Shown here one piece after another: positions 12,086-24,013 of a DNA stretch of 64,000 nucleotides (position 1 is its first letter; the number at the start of each line of letters is the position of its first letter). Location: assembly GCA_025716855.1 (NCBI GenBank), contig JAIXMQ010000028.1, positions 310,001 to 374,000 of the forward strand, written 5' to 3'. Below the pieces are notes generated by a model. The model saw only the letters and a list, made by a program, of their open reading frames with translations. It did no database searches and was not told the DNA's origin. This DNA is from Pilaira anomala. Taxonomy: Eukaryota; Mucoromycota; Mucoromycetes; Mucorales; Mucoraceae. The translations under genes and the position numbers were made by a program.

Positions 12086-12445
12086 GGAAAAAAAATCTAT
12101 TATTAAAGAAGGAAAAAGTATATTATGAATTCAAGGGCAACAACAAAAATCACTTTTTTAAGTTCAGAAACTCTCGACCCTTTTTTTTCAAAAAAAAAAA
12201 TGTTTAATTATCATTTGGTTGTTTTGATTTTGATTCGCCAAGCACTTTGATATACTTTGAATTGTCTTGTCAAGTTTCATATCCAAAAATATAAAGAAAA
12301 AAAAAAAGAATCATAAACATAACGTCAACATATAGCCTTATTTAGCATTTTAAAGTAAAATAGTTAAAAAAAAAAAATTTAGTGTGCACAAAGAAAAGGT
12401 AAATGATAAAGAGTACACAAAAGTCTTATAATGAAAACGCTCATC

Positions 12446-12477
<32 letters not shown>

Positions 12478-12944
12478 CCTTGTGCAACAATTACACAAAA
12501 GAAACGCAGTGGGTTTTTTGCATGTTTATATCTTTTCTTGCAAAAATAAAAAAAATGTCGGGTCCAATAATAAATTAAGAAGCAACAATTTGGGGGTCCC
12601 ATCTCTTATTTATTCCATAGCACGGTTCAACCAGCACAGACCTTCTTTGGAACAATAAAGCCGAACTTTCTTTTTTTTTTTTTAGTGATTTCTTACAAAT
12701 GTTGAACTCAAGTTGACATAACAACTTTTTTTTATTTTAAAAAAAAATAAAATAAATAAATTTACGCTTTAAAAGGAGAGAGAGAGTAAAAGAGGAAATT
12801 TTTTTTTTTTTTTTGACTTTATTTCCCTTGTCATGAAACTTTTTTTTTTTTTTTTTTTTTTTTACTGTTACATTAACTCATTGTCAATTAAGAAAAAAAA
12901 AAAAAAAAGACTTCATCAGCGAAAAGTAAAAAATAAAAATAAAA
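11959..12944. other. Divergent intergenic region rich in homopolymers
   Basis: Lies between the ADAM start (minus) and the GT4 start (plus), so it should carry both promoters. It holds a (TA)n(GA)n tract near 12041-12087, many A/T runs of 10-24 nt and a T-rich leader before 12945. No gene is visible. Confidence 0.6.
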
Positions 12945-14231
12945 ATGCGTATTGCTATTATAACCGAAAACTTTTTACCAAAAGTAGACGGAGTCACACG
13001 TACTTTAGCACGTTTATTAGAACACTTGCAACGGACTTCACATCAAGTCTTGTTACTAGGACCTGAAACTTCTTTTCAACGGTATGCAGGAGCCGAACTG
13101 ATGGGCACAATTGGATTACCCTTTTTCCTTTACCCCGAGCTTAAATTTAACCTATGGAGACCGGGATTTACAAAGCGATTGATAGAATTTAATCCAGATG
13201 TAATTCATCTAGTGGATCCTTGCTTTTTAGGGGCTATTGGGTTAGCTATCATTCGATACCATTTACCATTGACACCGATAGTATCATCGTATCATACAAA
13301 TTTAGCCGTATACTGTGACCATTTTGGATTTGGATTTCTTACCAATATGATGTGGAAATGGAATCGATTCTGTCATTCATTCAGTCAAACCATTGCATGC
13401 CCTTCAGCTTCAACGAAATCTATTTTAAGTCAACATGGGTTCCAGAACTTGAGCGTATGGCCTCGCGGTGTTGACCTTACACTCTTTTCACCCGCTCAAA
13501 GATCCGACAACTTACGTCAATGTTGGCAAAAAGCAGCAGCAGCAGCAGCAACAGCAACAGCAGCAGAAGAAGAAGAAGAGTATCTCTCCGATTCAAAAAT
13601 GATTATATTATATGTAGGTCGAGTTTCATATGAAAAGAATATTGAGCTGATGATTGAAGCCTATCGTGGTATGGATCATGATATATGTCATCTGGTGATT
13701 GTAGGTCATGGACCTGCATTTATTGAATTACAATCCACATGTATTTCAAATCAAATACCGGTGACATTTACAGGTTATTTACAAGGACAAAATTTAGCAG
13801 AAGCTTATGCCTCAGCGGATCTCTTTGCTTTTCCGTCTCAGACGGAGACGTTTGGTCAGGTGGTGTTGGAGGCAATGGCTTCTGGATTGCCTGTGGTTGG
13901 GTTAGATGCTGAAGGTGTGAAAGATTTAGTGATTCATGAACAGACAGGGCTGTTATTGAATACGGTGGGCTTAAATCGTATGCAACAAATTAATGAATAT
14001 CAATACTTATTAAAAAAATTGGTCACACAAAAGAAAATGTGTTACGACATGAGTCAAAAAGCTATGTTGAAAGCAAAGGAGTATCATTGGTATGAAGCAA
14101 TGGAATGTATGATTCAAATCTATCAAAATGCAAAAGGTGATATAAAAGAAGATAGTGAAGATAGTGGAGTAGAAGAAGATTATGTTCCTGAAAATTGTTC
14201 TTTAATAAATGATATATTCCTACTACAGTAG
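12945..14231 (+). CDS. GT4-family glycosyltransferase (SQD2 / mannosyltransferase-like)
   Basis: Intronless, 428 aa. GT-B fold enzyme of family GT4: N-terminal Rossmann start MRIAIITENFLPKVDGVTRT, acceptor-side motif SSYHTNL (114-120), PRGVDLTLFSP (173-183), nucleotide-sugar domain start ILYVGRVSYEKN (221-232), and the retaining-GT E-x7-E signature in FPSQTETFGQVVLEAMASGLP (286-306). This arrangement (VDGV, YHTN, PRGVD, SYEKN) matches the sulfoquinovosyl-diacylglycerol synthase SQD2 and GDP-mannose-dependent mannosyltransferase subgroup. The donor and lipid acceptor cannot be told from the sequence. A low-complexity insert of Ala, Thr and Glu (about 197-212), encoded by GCA/ACA/GAA repeats, sits in the linker between the two lobes. 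No signal peptide or TM segment, so probably cytosolic or peripheral. The absence of introns among intron-rich neighbours is notable. Confidence 0.85.
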   Translation: MRIAIITENFLPKVDGVTRTLARLLEHLQRTSHQVLLLGPETSFQRYAGAELMGTIGLPFFLYPELKFNLWRPGFTKRLIEFNPDVIHLVDPCFLGAIGLAIIRYHLPLTPIVSSYHTNLAVYCDHFGFGFLTNMMWKWNRFCHSFSQTIACPSASTKSILSQHGFQNLSVWPRGVDLTLFSPAQRSDNLRQCWQKAAAAAATATAAEEEEEYLSDSKMIILYVGRVSYEKNIELMIEAYRGMDHDICHLVIVGHGPAFIELQSTCISNQIPVTFTGYLQGQNLAEAYASADLFAFPSQTETFGQVVLEAMASGLPVVGLDAEGVKDLVIHEQTGLLLNTVGLNRMQQINEYQYLLKKLVTQKKMCYDMSQKAMLKAKEYHWYEAMECMIQIYQNAKGDIKEDSEDSGVEEDYVPENCSLINDIFLLQ

Positions 14232-14324
14232 TTATTTTCGGACTATTTTTGATTGCTTAATAATTTATTACTGGCTACCCTATGTAACATCCGCTTTAGC
14301 AAAAATTGCTGAACTTACACAAAA

Positions 14325-14358
<34 letters not shown>

Positions 14359-14539
14359 CTCATCTGCTCTGACCTATAAAAGCAACTTGAAAAAAAAGAA
14401 AGAGACTTTTTTTTTTGAAATTATTGAAAGCAGTTATTGCTGAAGCATAGCTATTGCCTCTTATGCGGGAAAAAAATGACAGAGTATCTTGTGATATGAC
14501 GAGAATGGAATCAATGAACAATTGAAAGAAAGCGTCCAA

Positions 14540-14570
<31 letters not shown>

Positions 14571-15861
14571 GTACATTGGGATGTTTCAAGAATTGGAGAA
14601 ACAACTCGGTCGCAAAGAGCACGACCCAAGTCCAGTATCAATTCTGATTTATTAACAACAGTGAAAAATGCATCGAAAAAAAGTGATCGGTCAAAAGGTT
14701 GTGCCGCTTAAAAGACAAAATCTCTAGGACAGTCAATTGGCACAAACCATCTCGACATGATGCATTATTTTCAAGAGTACCTCCGAAGAAGAACATCTAT
14801 GTCTATGAAGAGAGAGAATAGAATCTAGTGACATATGATATGAGTTCAGCTTTCAGAGTAAAAGCGAGTAACTGTTTAAAAAGCAAACGTAGTTACTCTT
14901 TTTTTTTACGTAACTTTGTTTTAAAATTTTTTTTTAACATTTCCTGTAAAATGAGTTTATATTTTGCACTGACAATCCATTTACCATTGGAATTGAAACA
15001 ATATTACCATAAAAGTATTTTTCTTAAATAAAGATTGCGTTCGAACAGTGACAGGTCTCTTGTGTTAAAAGAGAACAAGCATCCGGAGATTCAACTGATA
15101 AAAAAAAGGGGGGGGGGGGAGGGAACAATTATAAGCCTCTCTTTTCTTGATTGATTTAATCAAATTGGTTACAATAGCAAAAAAAAAAAAAATGTTAGAT
15201 AGACATATATGGAATTCCGAATGGGAAATCGTGATTTGCAGTTTTTGGCGTGTGAAATTTACAAACGACGTCTTGGATAGTGCGCGGAAGCCTAAAATGT
15301 AAACCAGCCTTACGGTATGTATACGAGCGTTGTTTCTTTTTCTTATTTCTGTACGTGCTAGGAAATTATAAAAAAAAATTTTCTTTCTTTTTACTTCCAA
15401 AATGGTTATTAATAACCTTCAAAACTCAATCTCGGGTAACGAAAAGAAAAAGTTTAAATAGGGCATGAGCTTTTTACTAGCTTTTTTTTTTCTGCTGAAT
15501 TTCAATACAAAAATAGAGTCGAAAGAAGCAAAGGAAAATGTTGACATTTTATTTTTTTTTAGGGGCCATCGATTAATAAAAAATATGTGTGTGAGTGAGT
15601 GAATGAGCTGGGAAATTTCAAACATTAGACAGTAACTAAAAACAGTAAATAAATTTGGGACCTTAGTACTGAAACACATTGACCTACTTTCTTTTATGGT
15701 AAAAAAAAAAATTAAGTTTTTTTTTTTTTTTTTGTTCCGTCTGTCTCTGTATCTTTCTTTCCCTTTTTTTTTTTAATTTTTTTTTTTTCTTCTTTTCCCT
15801 TCTCTTTCTCTCTTTCCCTTTTTTTTTTCTTTCTTTTTCTTGTTTTTTTTATGTAAATAAG

Positions 15862-15893
<32 letters not shown>
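14232..15893. other. Gene-free AT-rich stretch
   Basis: About 1.66 kb without a supported gene. It contains poly-A runs of 20-30 nt (about 14330-14356, 14544-14570), a G11 tract at 15110-15119, and a 130-bp T/C-rich tract (15710-15850) ending in a poly-A run immediately before the next start codon, which is likely the promoter/leader of the FYR-domain gene. Confidence 0.6.
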
Positions 15894-15894
<1 letters not shown>

Positions 15895-17367
15895 TGTCTA
15901 CTACCAAATCAATCAAAGGTTTGAATAAAAAATATAAAACCTGAATAAAAATTTCTTAATTTTTTATTACTTAGTCAAAGTATTTTATATACTTCGCGGT
16001 TCAAAGTCTACTCGATTAACTACATTTAATCTACCTGAGCAAGAAGAAAAGGATGATTTATCTTTAATTCCTATTTCATTAAAGTCTTGTTTATGGTCAA
16101 TTTGTTCTTCCAGGTAATAAAAAAAAAAACTTGAGAGATATATAAAACGGGGCGAAAAAAAATCCTTTTTTTTTTTTATAAAAAAAAGTTTTTTTCGCCT
16201 TTTTTTTTTCTCTATTTTTTTTAGTTCCAACTGATACACGTGATATGCAACCTTACTTACGCTGTTGTTTAGTCCTGATATGATTTGTAGAGATCACGAT
16301 TTATCTATTTATACTGCCAATTTCCATGAATCTGGGCATGGACCAAGTGAAAAACGCGATTCACTCATTTGGGAAGGTCATGGTTTATTAAGTTGGATCA
16401 TGGATCAGTCAAAAGAAGAGATTCAAATCTATGGAAAATCCATTGATGCATCGATTGATATTTACATTGAACTTCAACCGGTAAAGACACATGTGCGCGC
16501 GCACACATATTTATATACACAAACAATAATAATAATAATAATAATAATAATATATTTCTAGACTTTAAAGTGGATAAAAGATGATTACTTTTCTGCATTA
16601 AGAAATAAATCATTTGAATTGTTTAAAAGTTCAATACAGACACCACTTCATCCTATTTGCAATTGTTATACAACTGACGATAATTCATCACGACAAACCG
16701 CTTCACCTATCAATCAACATAAAGAAACTGAATTCGATCGTTATTTACGGCAAAGAGTCCAACCAGATACTACTACTACTACTACTATTACTACTACTAC
16801 ATCACCTCCATTACCTTCTCGATTACCTGTCTTTCGACCCGAACCTATCTTTCCACCTTCTTCTTCTTCCTCTTCTACTAATACCACTATAAATAATAAT
16901 GAATATAACAAACGTACTCGTCTAACTTCTCCTCCTTTTTATAAGCCAGAACAACAACAACAACAACATCACGACCTTACTTTACCTGTACCTTCTTCTA
17001 TGATGTACCCAATTAGTTCATCAACAAACAATGGTAATACAAATCCAAATATCACTACCAATGCAACATCAAAAAAAGATATTAGAAGATCTGCTTTTAC
17101 AATTGCTTCATTATCTGAAACAAAAGACACACAACAGCAAAGATATTTACCTTCTACATCCAATTCATCTACTTGTTCTTCTACTTCTCCACCTACAACT
17201 TATAAATTAGATGAGAATCATATTCCTGTCATTTATACACCTAGTAATAAAAAAAGAAAGAAGAATCCAATTATTATGCCTGCATCTAGTAATAGTAATC
17301 CTACTACGAATTCAACCATTGAAAATCATGCATCAGGCTCAAGAACAATGTATCAAAAGCCTACGTC

Positions 17368-17416
<49 letters not shown>

Positions 17417-18281
17417 ATAAATACGGTTGTACGTACTTATTATGAAGTAGATAGAGATAATCAAGGAGCTTACATCTTACCTGTTGAAATCGATTCTTGG
17501 ACTGTTGTTGATCTTGGTACAGTTATTTATGAAAGACCTGCTTACCATAATCAACGATATATTTATCCTGCCAATTATACAGTTAGAAAGTAAGGGACAA
17601 CAAACATTTTTTAAATATGTATTTTTTTTAATTCAATTGATTTTTATTTAGATGGTACAGGAGTATGGTTGATCCTAAAAGTGACACACAGTATACATGC
17701 CGTATCTTGGAAAATGGAAGAGAACCTAAATTTGAAGTAACAGCTGATGATTGTCCAATGACGTATTCAGGACCGACACCTACCACTGTTTGGACTATTA
17801 TAGTCAGGTAAAAAAAAAAAAAAAAAAAAATTATTTCATCATGTTTATTATTATTGTGTTACTTATTGATAAAAATAGACGAGCATTTGCTATACGTAAT
17901 CAAGAATATGGTCATAATCCAGTTGGACCCGATTTCTTTGGGTTACGTAAAAATACAATTGCAAAAATGATTCAGGATTTACCAAATGCATCTAAATGTT
18001 CTCAATATGTTTGGCAAACATTTGAACCTGCAAGGTTTAATAAACCTGGTCGGAATCGAAGAAGAGCTGATTCAACTTTACCTGGTTCTTTATTAGGTGG
18101 AGTCAATTATGGCTTAACCAGCAGTAGGTTAATACACAATACAAATCTAACTTCAACACAACATTCTTATAGAGCCAATAGTACCCCTACTTCTCCAACT
18201 GAAAATACTCAAGATGATGATAATAATTCAAATAATACAACTCCACATAATCATCGTCCAAGTATTGTTGAAACTGCTTAA
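15894..18281 (+). CDS. FYRN/FYRC-domain nuclear protein (TBRG1-like)
   Basis: Six exons (15894-15918, 15975-16113, 16273-16480, 16562-17589, 17652-17807, 17879-18281) give 652 aa. An N-terminal globular part (about 1-145: VKVFYILRGSKSTRLTTFNL; WEGHGLLSWIMD) of unknown family is followed by a Ser/Thr/Asn-rich linker with a poly-Gln tract, then the FY-rich pair: FYRN from about 426 (GAYILPVEIDSWTVVDLG, RPAYHNQRYIYP) and FYRC from about 478 (TQYTCRILENGREPKFEV, GPTPTTVWTIIVRR, FFGLRKNTIAKMI). FYR domains occur in chromatin proteins such as MLL/KMT2, JmjC demethylases and TBRG1; with no SET or JmjC domain here, TBRG1 is the nearest architecture. Nuclear location is inferred. Exon 3 uses the distal AG at 16272 because the nearer AG gives in-frame stops. 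Confidence 0.82.
17368..17416 (+). repeat. CAA trinucleotide repeat encoding poly-Gln
   Basis: About sixteen uninterrupted CAA codons inside the linker of the FYR-domain protein. Uninterrupted triplets are prone to length change; the tract stays in frame. Confidence 0.95.
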
Positions 18282-18913
18282 AAAAAAAAATTGAAATTAT
18301 ATATATATATATATATGTATATGCCCCTTCTATGTTATTTTTTTTTATTTTATATATATATCTTATTCTTTCTCTCGCTCTCTCTCTTCCCCTTCTTTTT
18401 TTCTTCCTGTTCTATTATATGTACGTAAACATAAACAAACACACACACACACACACAAAAAAAAAAAGTTAGACGTTACTCACATATTTATATAAAAATG
18501 TCTAATGTCACACTTGTCCTAAAATCACCAAAAATTGTTCATCTGATTTATTGTCAACAATATGCATTGTATCATCATATCAAAAGAGAGAGAGAGAGAG
18601 AACTGGGTAAAACATTTTTCCTTTTATCCTTTTCGTATCACCTATCATTACATAACAGCATTTTCAAAAAAAAAAAGGTCCTAAAATTGGACAAATTAAA
18701 TTAGAATTGAATTAGAATCACCGCGCGCGAAAAAAACAGGGCTTGCTGAATAAAAAATACCGAGTTTTCGGATTCTTCCATTTTTTTATTTCTTTTTTGG
18801 TCATTTACACGGCCAAGGTGGTACAAAAAAGGCGAAATTTCAAGCCAAAAAAAAAAATTTAACTTGTATAATTTTTTTTTTTTTTTAATTCTTTCATCTT
18901 GAACATCATTACA

Positions 18914-19379
18914 ATGGGATCGCATGGTAACAAGTAAAGCCTTACTTTTTATATTTCTTTTTTAATTTTTTTTTTCTAATACGATAATGGGGTTTTTTTT
19001 TTTTTTTTTTTTAAAAAAAGAGTGGATTATGTGTGATAGGTTACAACAAAAGATGATCGATTACGATTGTCAGTCTCGACCCTGGATGACCATTTCTTTA
19101 GTGGTCTCTGTTATTTTGTTACTCATTATTCGAAGACAGGTAGAATACAAGACACAGATAAGTTGAAATGATTGAGCCTAATTTTTTTTTTTTCATTAAA
19201 GGAGTATGTCGTTCCCGAGAAACAACAAGTTTTAGACGAAGAAGAAGAGTTAATGGTAAACAAAATAACGAATTTAAACTTTTTTTTTTTTTTTTGACAT
19301 TTTAGAAAATGGTTTCCATGGATAACTCATTTATATTTTTAAATTTTTTTTTTTTATTTTTTTGTAGGGGAGCTTCTAA
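18914..19379 (+). CDS. Small single-pass membrane protein, 65 aa, four exons
   Basis: This gene is only visible after splicing. Exons: 18914-18926, about 19020-19139, an exon starting at the GAGTATG near 19201, and 19368-19379. The first reads MGSH and joins in frame through G+AG to EWIMCDRLQQKMIDYDCQSR; then PWMTISLVVSVILLLIIRRQ forms one TM helix flanked by Arg, followed by EYVVPEKQQVLDEEEELM and a 12-nt last exon (GSF stop). All donors are GTA and all acceptors AG, and the frame holds throughout. Topology by the positive-inside rule would put the acidic tail near the Arg-rich face. I do not recognise the family. A shorter model could start at the ATG at 19029. Confidence 0.55.
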
Positions 19380-19461
19380 ATTATTCGGTTATTCAAAAAT
19401 TCTACACCTGAAAAATAAAATAAAAATAAAATAAAAAAGTCTTTTTCTTTTTAACTTTCTT

Positions 19462-19497
<36 letters not shown>

Positions 19498-19512
19498 CTT
19501 CGCCAACAAAAA

Positions 19513-21051
19513 ATGTTTTCAGAAATTAAAAATAAATTAAGTCGAAATAACTCAAGCACATCCACCAAATCACAAGGACTTCCAACCAGTCAATCGACAC
19601 CAGTATTGTCCTTACGTAAAAGAACTAATAGCGTATTATCGAAATTAACGAGTAGAACCTCTAGTATCGATCAAGGTAGTTCATCCACAGGGCCTTCTAC
19701 ACCACCTGAACGTCAAGGTAGATTTGCAAGTAATGCCAGTTTACCTATTTCACTTTATAGTCACGATCATTTGAAACCAGGCACGAACGCCGAACTTTTA
19801 TCATACGATAAGACATTCAACATGTACTTGGAAAACGCTAAACGTACCAACGATCCATCTATCCAATGTGAATTAGCAACCTTTATCTATCAATCTTCAA
19901 AACCTTTATCCAAAAAAGATCGAAAGCCTTACGTCAGTGAAGCTACTAAAATATTGAAAGCTTTGGCGCTCCGGGGACATGCCGATTCTCAATATTATCT
20001 TGCCAATATTTATGCTGCAAAACCTGATTTTGGGAACGCTTTCCCATTATTTGTTCAAGCGGCTAAACATCAACATGCAGATGCCGCTTACAGGTAAAAT
20101 AAGTCGATCTTTAATATAATATATTTTTAGTTTGTACACTAAAATTTAGATTCACTAAAACTTTTTTTTTTTTATATATATAGAACGGCCAAATGTTATG
20201 AAGATGGTTTAGGTTGTTTAAAAAATAAGTCAAAAGCAGTTCAATATTACAAGTAAATAGACCAAAAAAAAAAAAAATGATTTAATTTTTTATATTGAAT
20301 TCATCATCTCATTTTTTTTTTTTTTTTTTTTAATACATAAAAAATATTTATTTATAGATTGGCTGCAACTTTAAATCATCCTGGTGCCATGTATCGATTA
20401 GGATTAGCAGATATCAATGGCAGTCTTGGTTTACAACGTAATGTACGTGATGGAAATAAATGGTTAAAGAGATCAGCAGTAGCAGCTACAGCCGAGTATC
20501 CACACGCGTTACATGAATTAGGACTTTTACATGAAAAAGGAATTTCAGATATTATCTTTAAAGATGTAAATTATTCACGCCAATTATATGCACAAGCAGC
20601 TCAGTTAGGATATGCGCCTTCTGCTTATCGACTTGGTCAGTGCTATGAGTACGGATACTTGAATACACAAAAGGACCCTAGTGCCTCTATTTACTATTAC
20701 ACCATTGCAGCACGTCAAGGAGGAAATGCAGAAGCATGTTTTGCATTATCTGCTTGGTATTTATCGGGTGACGACACAATTAAATCAGATGAAGCCAAGG
20801 CTTATTATTGGGCTAAACAGGCCGCTCAAAATGGGTTAGCGAAAGCTGAATTTGCTATGGGCTATTTTGCTGAAGCTGGCTTGGGTCGATCCAAAGATTT
20901 AAGAGAGGCTAAAGTTTGGTATCAAAAGGCTGCTAAACAAGGTCATGTACAGGCTCAAAAGAGATTGGAGGAGCCTTGCTTTCAAACGGATCCGGTCACT
21001 GTTAATTTACCCACTTCTTCTCCCTCTATAGTTGTTGGTGAAGCAAGATAG
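19513..21051 (+). CDS. Sel1-repeat protein of the Chs4/Skt5 type (chitin synthase activator)
   Basis: Three exons (19513-20093, 20184-20252, 20358-21051) give 447 aa. A Ser/Thr-rich, probably disordered N-terminus (about 1-90) precedes Sel1-like repeats from about 95 to 425, including AFPLFVQAAKHQHADAAYR, CYEDGLGCLKNKSKAVQYYK, QCYEYGYLNTQKDPSASIYY and AKVWYQKAAKQGHVQAQKRL. This architecture and the repeat sequences match Chs4/Skt5 proteins, which recruit and activate chitin synthase III at the bud neck, septum or hyphal tip. No C-terminal CAAX prenylation box is seen (the tail ends VVGEAR), unlike S. cerevisiae Chs4, so a shorter paralogue is likely. It may be only a related SLR protein. Confidence 0.8.
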
Positions 21052-22152
21052 ATTTTTTTTTTTTTTTTGTTTCTCTCTAAAATATACCAAAATAAACATA
21101 CAATAATTTTTTACCCTAATTTTTTTTTTTTTTTGTACTCGATAAAGAAACTTGAGAGTATTCTTTTTATGTTGTTAGTGTATATATATTTTTTTTCCAA
21201 CTGACTTCTATCCGCTTCTATTATCTTTTTTTTCCCTGGGAAAAAATAGACTTGCTTAAAAAATTCATTTATATCTTTTTCAGCCCCCTTGAAGTCACGT
21301 GCCCCTCCCCCGCCCCCCTTTTTTTCTTTTTCATTAACCCGAGGGTAGTTTTTTTATAAGATCTCCTGTCTTTTTTTTTTTTTTTCCAAATTATAAAATT
21401 TTAAACTTGAATGTGTAAAACGTTTATTCCTTTTTCCGTGTAAATAAATATATATACAGTGCTTCTCCACGGTCATTTGATTGAAATTTTTGGCCAAAAT
21501 TTAGAAACCAATCGGGTGATTTTTTTGAGACTCAATTAGGGTCACTTTACTTTCTATTAAACAAAATCTATTTAACATTTGCCCTCCCTTCACTTCATGA
21601 ATTGTTAGTGTTTAAGTGGGACTTTTTGTAGTTAAAAGCAGACTTAAAAGGAAATCTATGTATAGTTATTTTGTACGGAATTTTTGAGAAGAAATGGCGT
21701 GCCAGTAGCCCTCCAGTGATGACATCAAATTCATTTGTTGTTTAAATCCTTGACAAAATATAAGTCTGAAGTCCAACTTGACACAGACAAATGTCGTAAA
21801 ATTGTGTCCCCCTCCCCCCGCCTACAGAAGTGGTTACATACTATCATTATACATGATCTTAACTAAGAATGCAGGTTGAAACTTATTACCTAAACAAACA
21901 TGTATTAGTTTTTACATCATTTCGCTATTAAAACGTGGAATCACTATTACCAAATTGGCTTTTCTTTCTAGTTTTTGCATAGAAAATATTCATTTTTTTT
22001 TTAAGTACACACATATTTTGATCTGGCAAATTCTTGATACATCGCATGATACACCTTCAAAAGAAAGTCAACCTTCATTATGTACTTATTTAAAAATAAC
22101 GTTTACTATAAAAACCACGTTGGGTTTTGTTAACTTCTAGACAGTGAATCAC

Positions 22153-22202
<50 letters not shown>

Positions 22203-22783
22203 AGAGAGAGAGAACTTATTCATATATCTTACCATTAGCAACATATAGTATACACGTTTCAAATTTGCCTATTTCTGGATACAGTCTCTTGTATGAGAAT
22301 AACCAAGAGATTAAAGTAAAAGTATTAAGGGTATTCATATTTTATGGGGAAAGATACGCGCACCATATTTTTTTGTTCACACATTTTTTCGCGTACATAC
22401 CATTTTTAATCTTAAGCAAGATTAAAAAAATTAGGTCTTCTGAATTTCCATTTAAACACTCAACTAATTGTTATTAACATTTTATTTATTTCACATTATA
22501 CATAATATATATAGCACTAAAACAAAGCAAACGCGACTTTTAAAAAGGAAATACAATTGGTACTATTATATGCCACATATTTAAAACGTTGGTTTTTATT
22601 GATTAGGGCGCACAGATCTGCCTAATCTCTCATTATCTTTTGCCTATAATTCTAGCTTATACATATAGCGTAACTTAAGCATCGGCTAAAAACACCTTGT
22701 TAATAACAGAGTTTTAAGAGTTATGATAAATGATAATCTAATATATAATGTAACTTATTTATTAATTGCGTCATAAATGTTAA
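21052..22783. other. Gene-free stretch with C-rich tracts and a long poly-A
   Basis: No supported gene. Contains a CACGTG followed by a C-rich tract (about 21297-21320), a second C-rich tract near 21808-21822, and A42 at 22158-22199 followed by (GA)n. The CACGTG could be a bHLH site, but no promoter can be assigned to it. Confidence 0.55.
22158..22199. repeat. A42 homopolymer
   Basis: Forty-two consecutive A residues followed by a GA dinucleotide tract (to about 22214) in intergenic DNA. Confidence 0.95.
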
Positions 22784-22873
22784 ATGTTTGAAGAGAGAGA
22801 GAAAAAAAAAAAGCATTTTTATGTTTTTCTTCTAAATACTTTTTACAAAATTATTCATAAACAACAATTAACA

Positions 22874-24013
22874 ATGCTATCACTGTTCTCTTTCGAAGTC
22901 ATAAGGATTACATTCAAGAATTTAACAACAAAGGATCTACTACAATGTCAGCTTGTAAACAGAGAATGGTATACAGTTTCTGTTGAGCCTTTGTACTCTA
23001 TTATTACCATAAATACATCTGAAAAATCCCGTTGTTATACTCGTACATTATCAAGCTCTTCACGATTAGCTAATTACCTCAAAAAGATTGATATCCAGGA
23101 ACTGTTTTTTAATGTAAGATCATATCGTTTACAGCGACCGGATGAACATGGTCTAATAAATACCATCATACAACAATGCCCAATTTAACAATAATCGATG
23201 GCAAAAGACCGTATCGTCTATTTTGGAATCAAATTTACCATGCGAAAAGTATTGGCCAATTGCCTCACATTCAAGTGCTACCACATCCATCTTGGAATCT
23301 TCTCGATTCTTATATTTATACTATCTTACATTTCAAGAATTCTTTAACTCGCATTTGCATAACACATATATTCGAGGATTTAAAGGGGTTGGAATCGTAT
23401 CAAATATTACTAGATTGCATCAGTGAATTCAAAAATTTACAGTATCTCACCCTGGAGTATCCGTCTAAGAAGCAGTTAACTTACTTTGATGCCTTGATAG
23501 AAGATTGTTCACAGTTGCAAGAAGTCCATATCAAATTATCTTATCCGAAAAACTCAAGGTCGGTTATAGAAAATAATGACTTAATTCATCTAAATCCAGC
23601 AGATGTTCAACCACGCCCTCATATACACACGTTTTGTTGCAACTGGGAATCTATAAATAATCAAGAACAGTTGGAATATGTTATTCATAATTTCCCTAAT
23701 TTTAAATGTTTAGATATCAATTGCTTAAAGAAATCGTATATCAAACAATACCATTGATTGTCCTTACAATAATAGTGTAGTCGACTTTTTACGTTATGTA
23801 AAAACTATACCAGATTTCAGTATAGAGTTTACTTTGATACGCCGAGATAATATAATAGCAGATGCTTGGTTTGAACTGATTGATATATGTGAAGATGTAG
23901 TTATTGAAAACCATTATGATAATATAGAAGCAATAATTATACGGGCTGACAAAACAAAAGCAAGTATTCGGCTTCCACTACCTTTACGTTTGAGATATAA
24001 ATTCTGTCAATAG
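22874..24013 (+). pseudogene. F-box/LRR-type protein gene with two frameshifts
   Basis: The ATG at 22874 starts a typical F-box (SLFSFEVIRITFKNLTTKDL then LQCQLVNREWYTVSVEPLYS), followed by leucine-rich-repeat-like sequence. The first frame stops after IIQQCPI, but the next frame continues without loss of sense (CPNLTIIDGKRPYRLFWNQI) to about 23756. A third frame carries on (DCPYNNSVVDFLRYVKTIPD) to the TAG at 24011-24013. Joined, it would encode about 380 aa of continuous F-box/LRR sequence, the substrate-receptor type for SCF ubiquitin ligases. Two single-base shifts near 23175 and 23750 break it. Neither lies in a long homopolymer, so real decay seems more likely than base-calling error, but both remain possible. 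F-box genes are heavily duplicated in these fungi. Confidence 0.7.

Noticed and set aside
12945..14231. Horizontal transfer of the GT4 gene from bacteria
   Set aside because: The intronless state is suggestive, but codon use and AT content look like those of its neighbours and an Ala/Glu triplet repeat typical of this genome is present. It cannot be decided without a tree.
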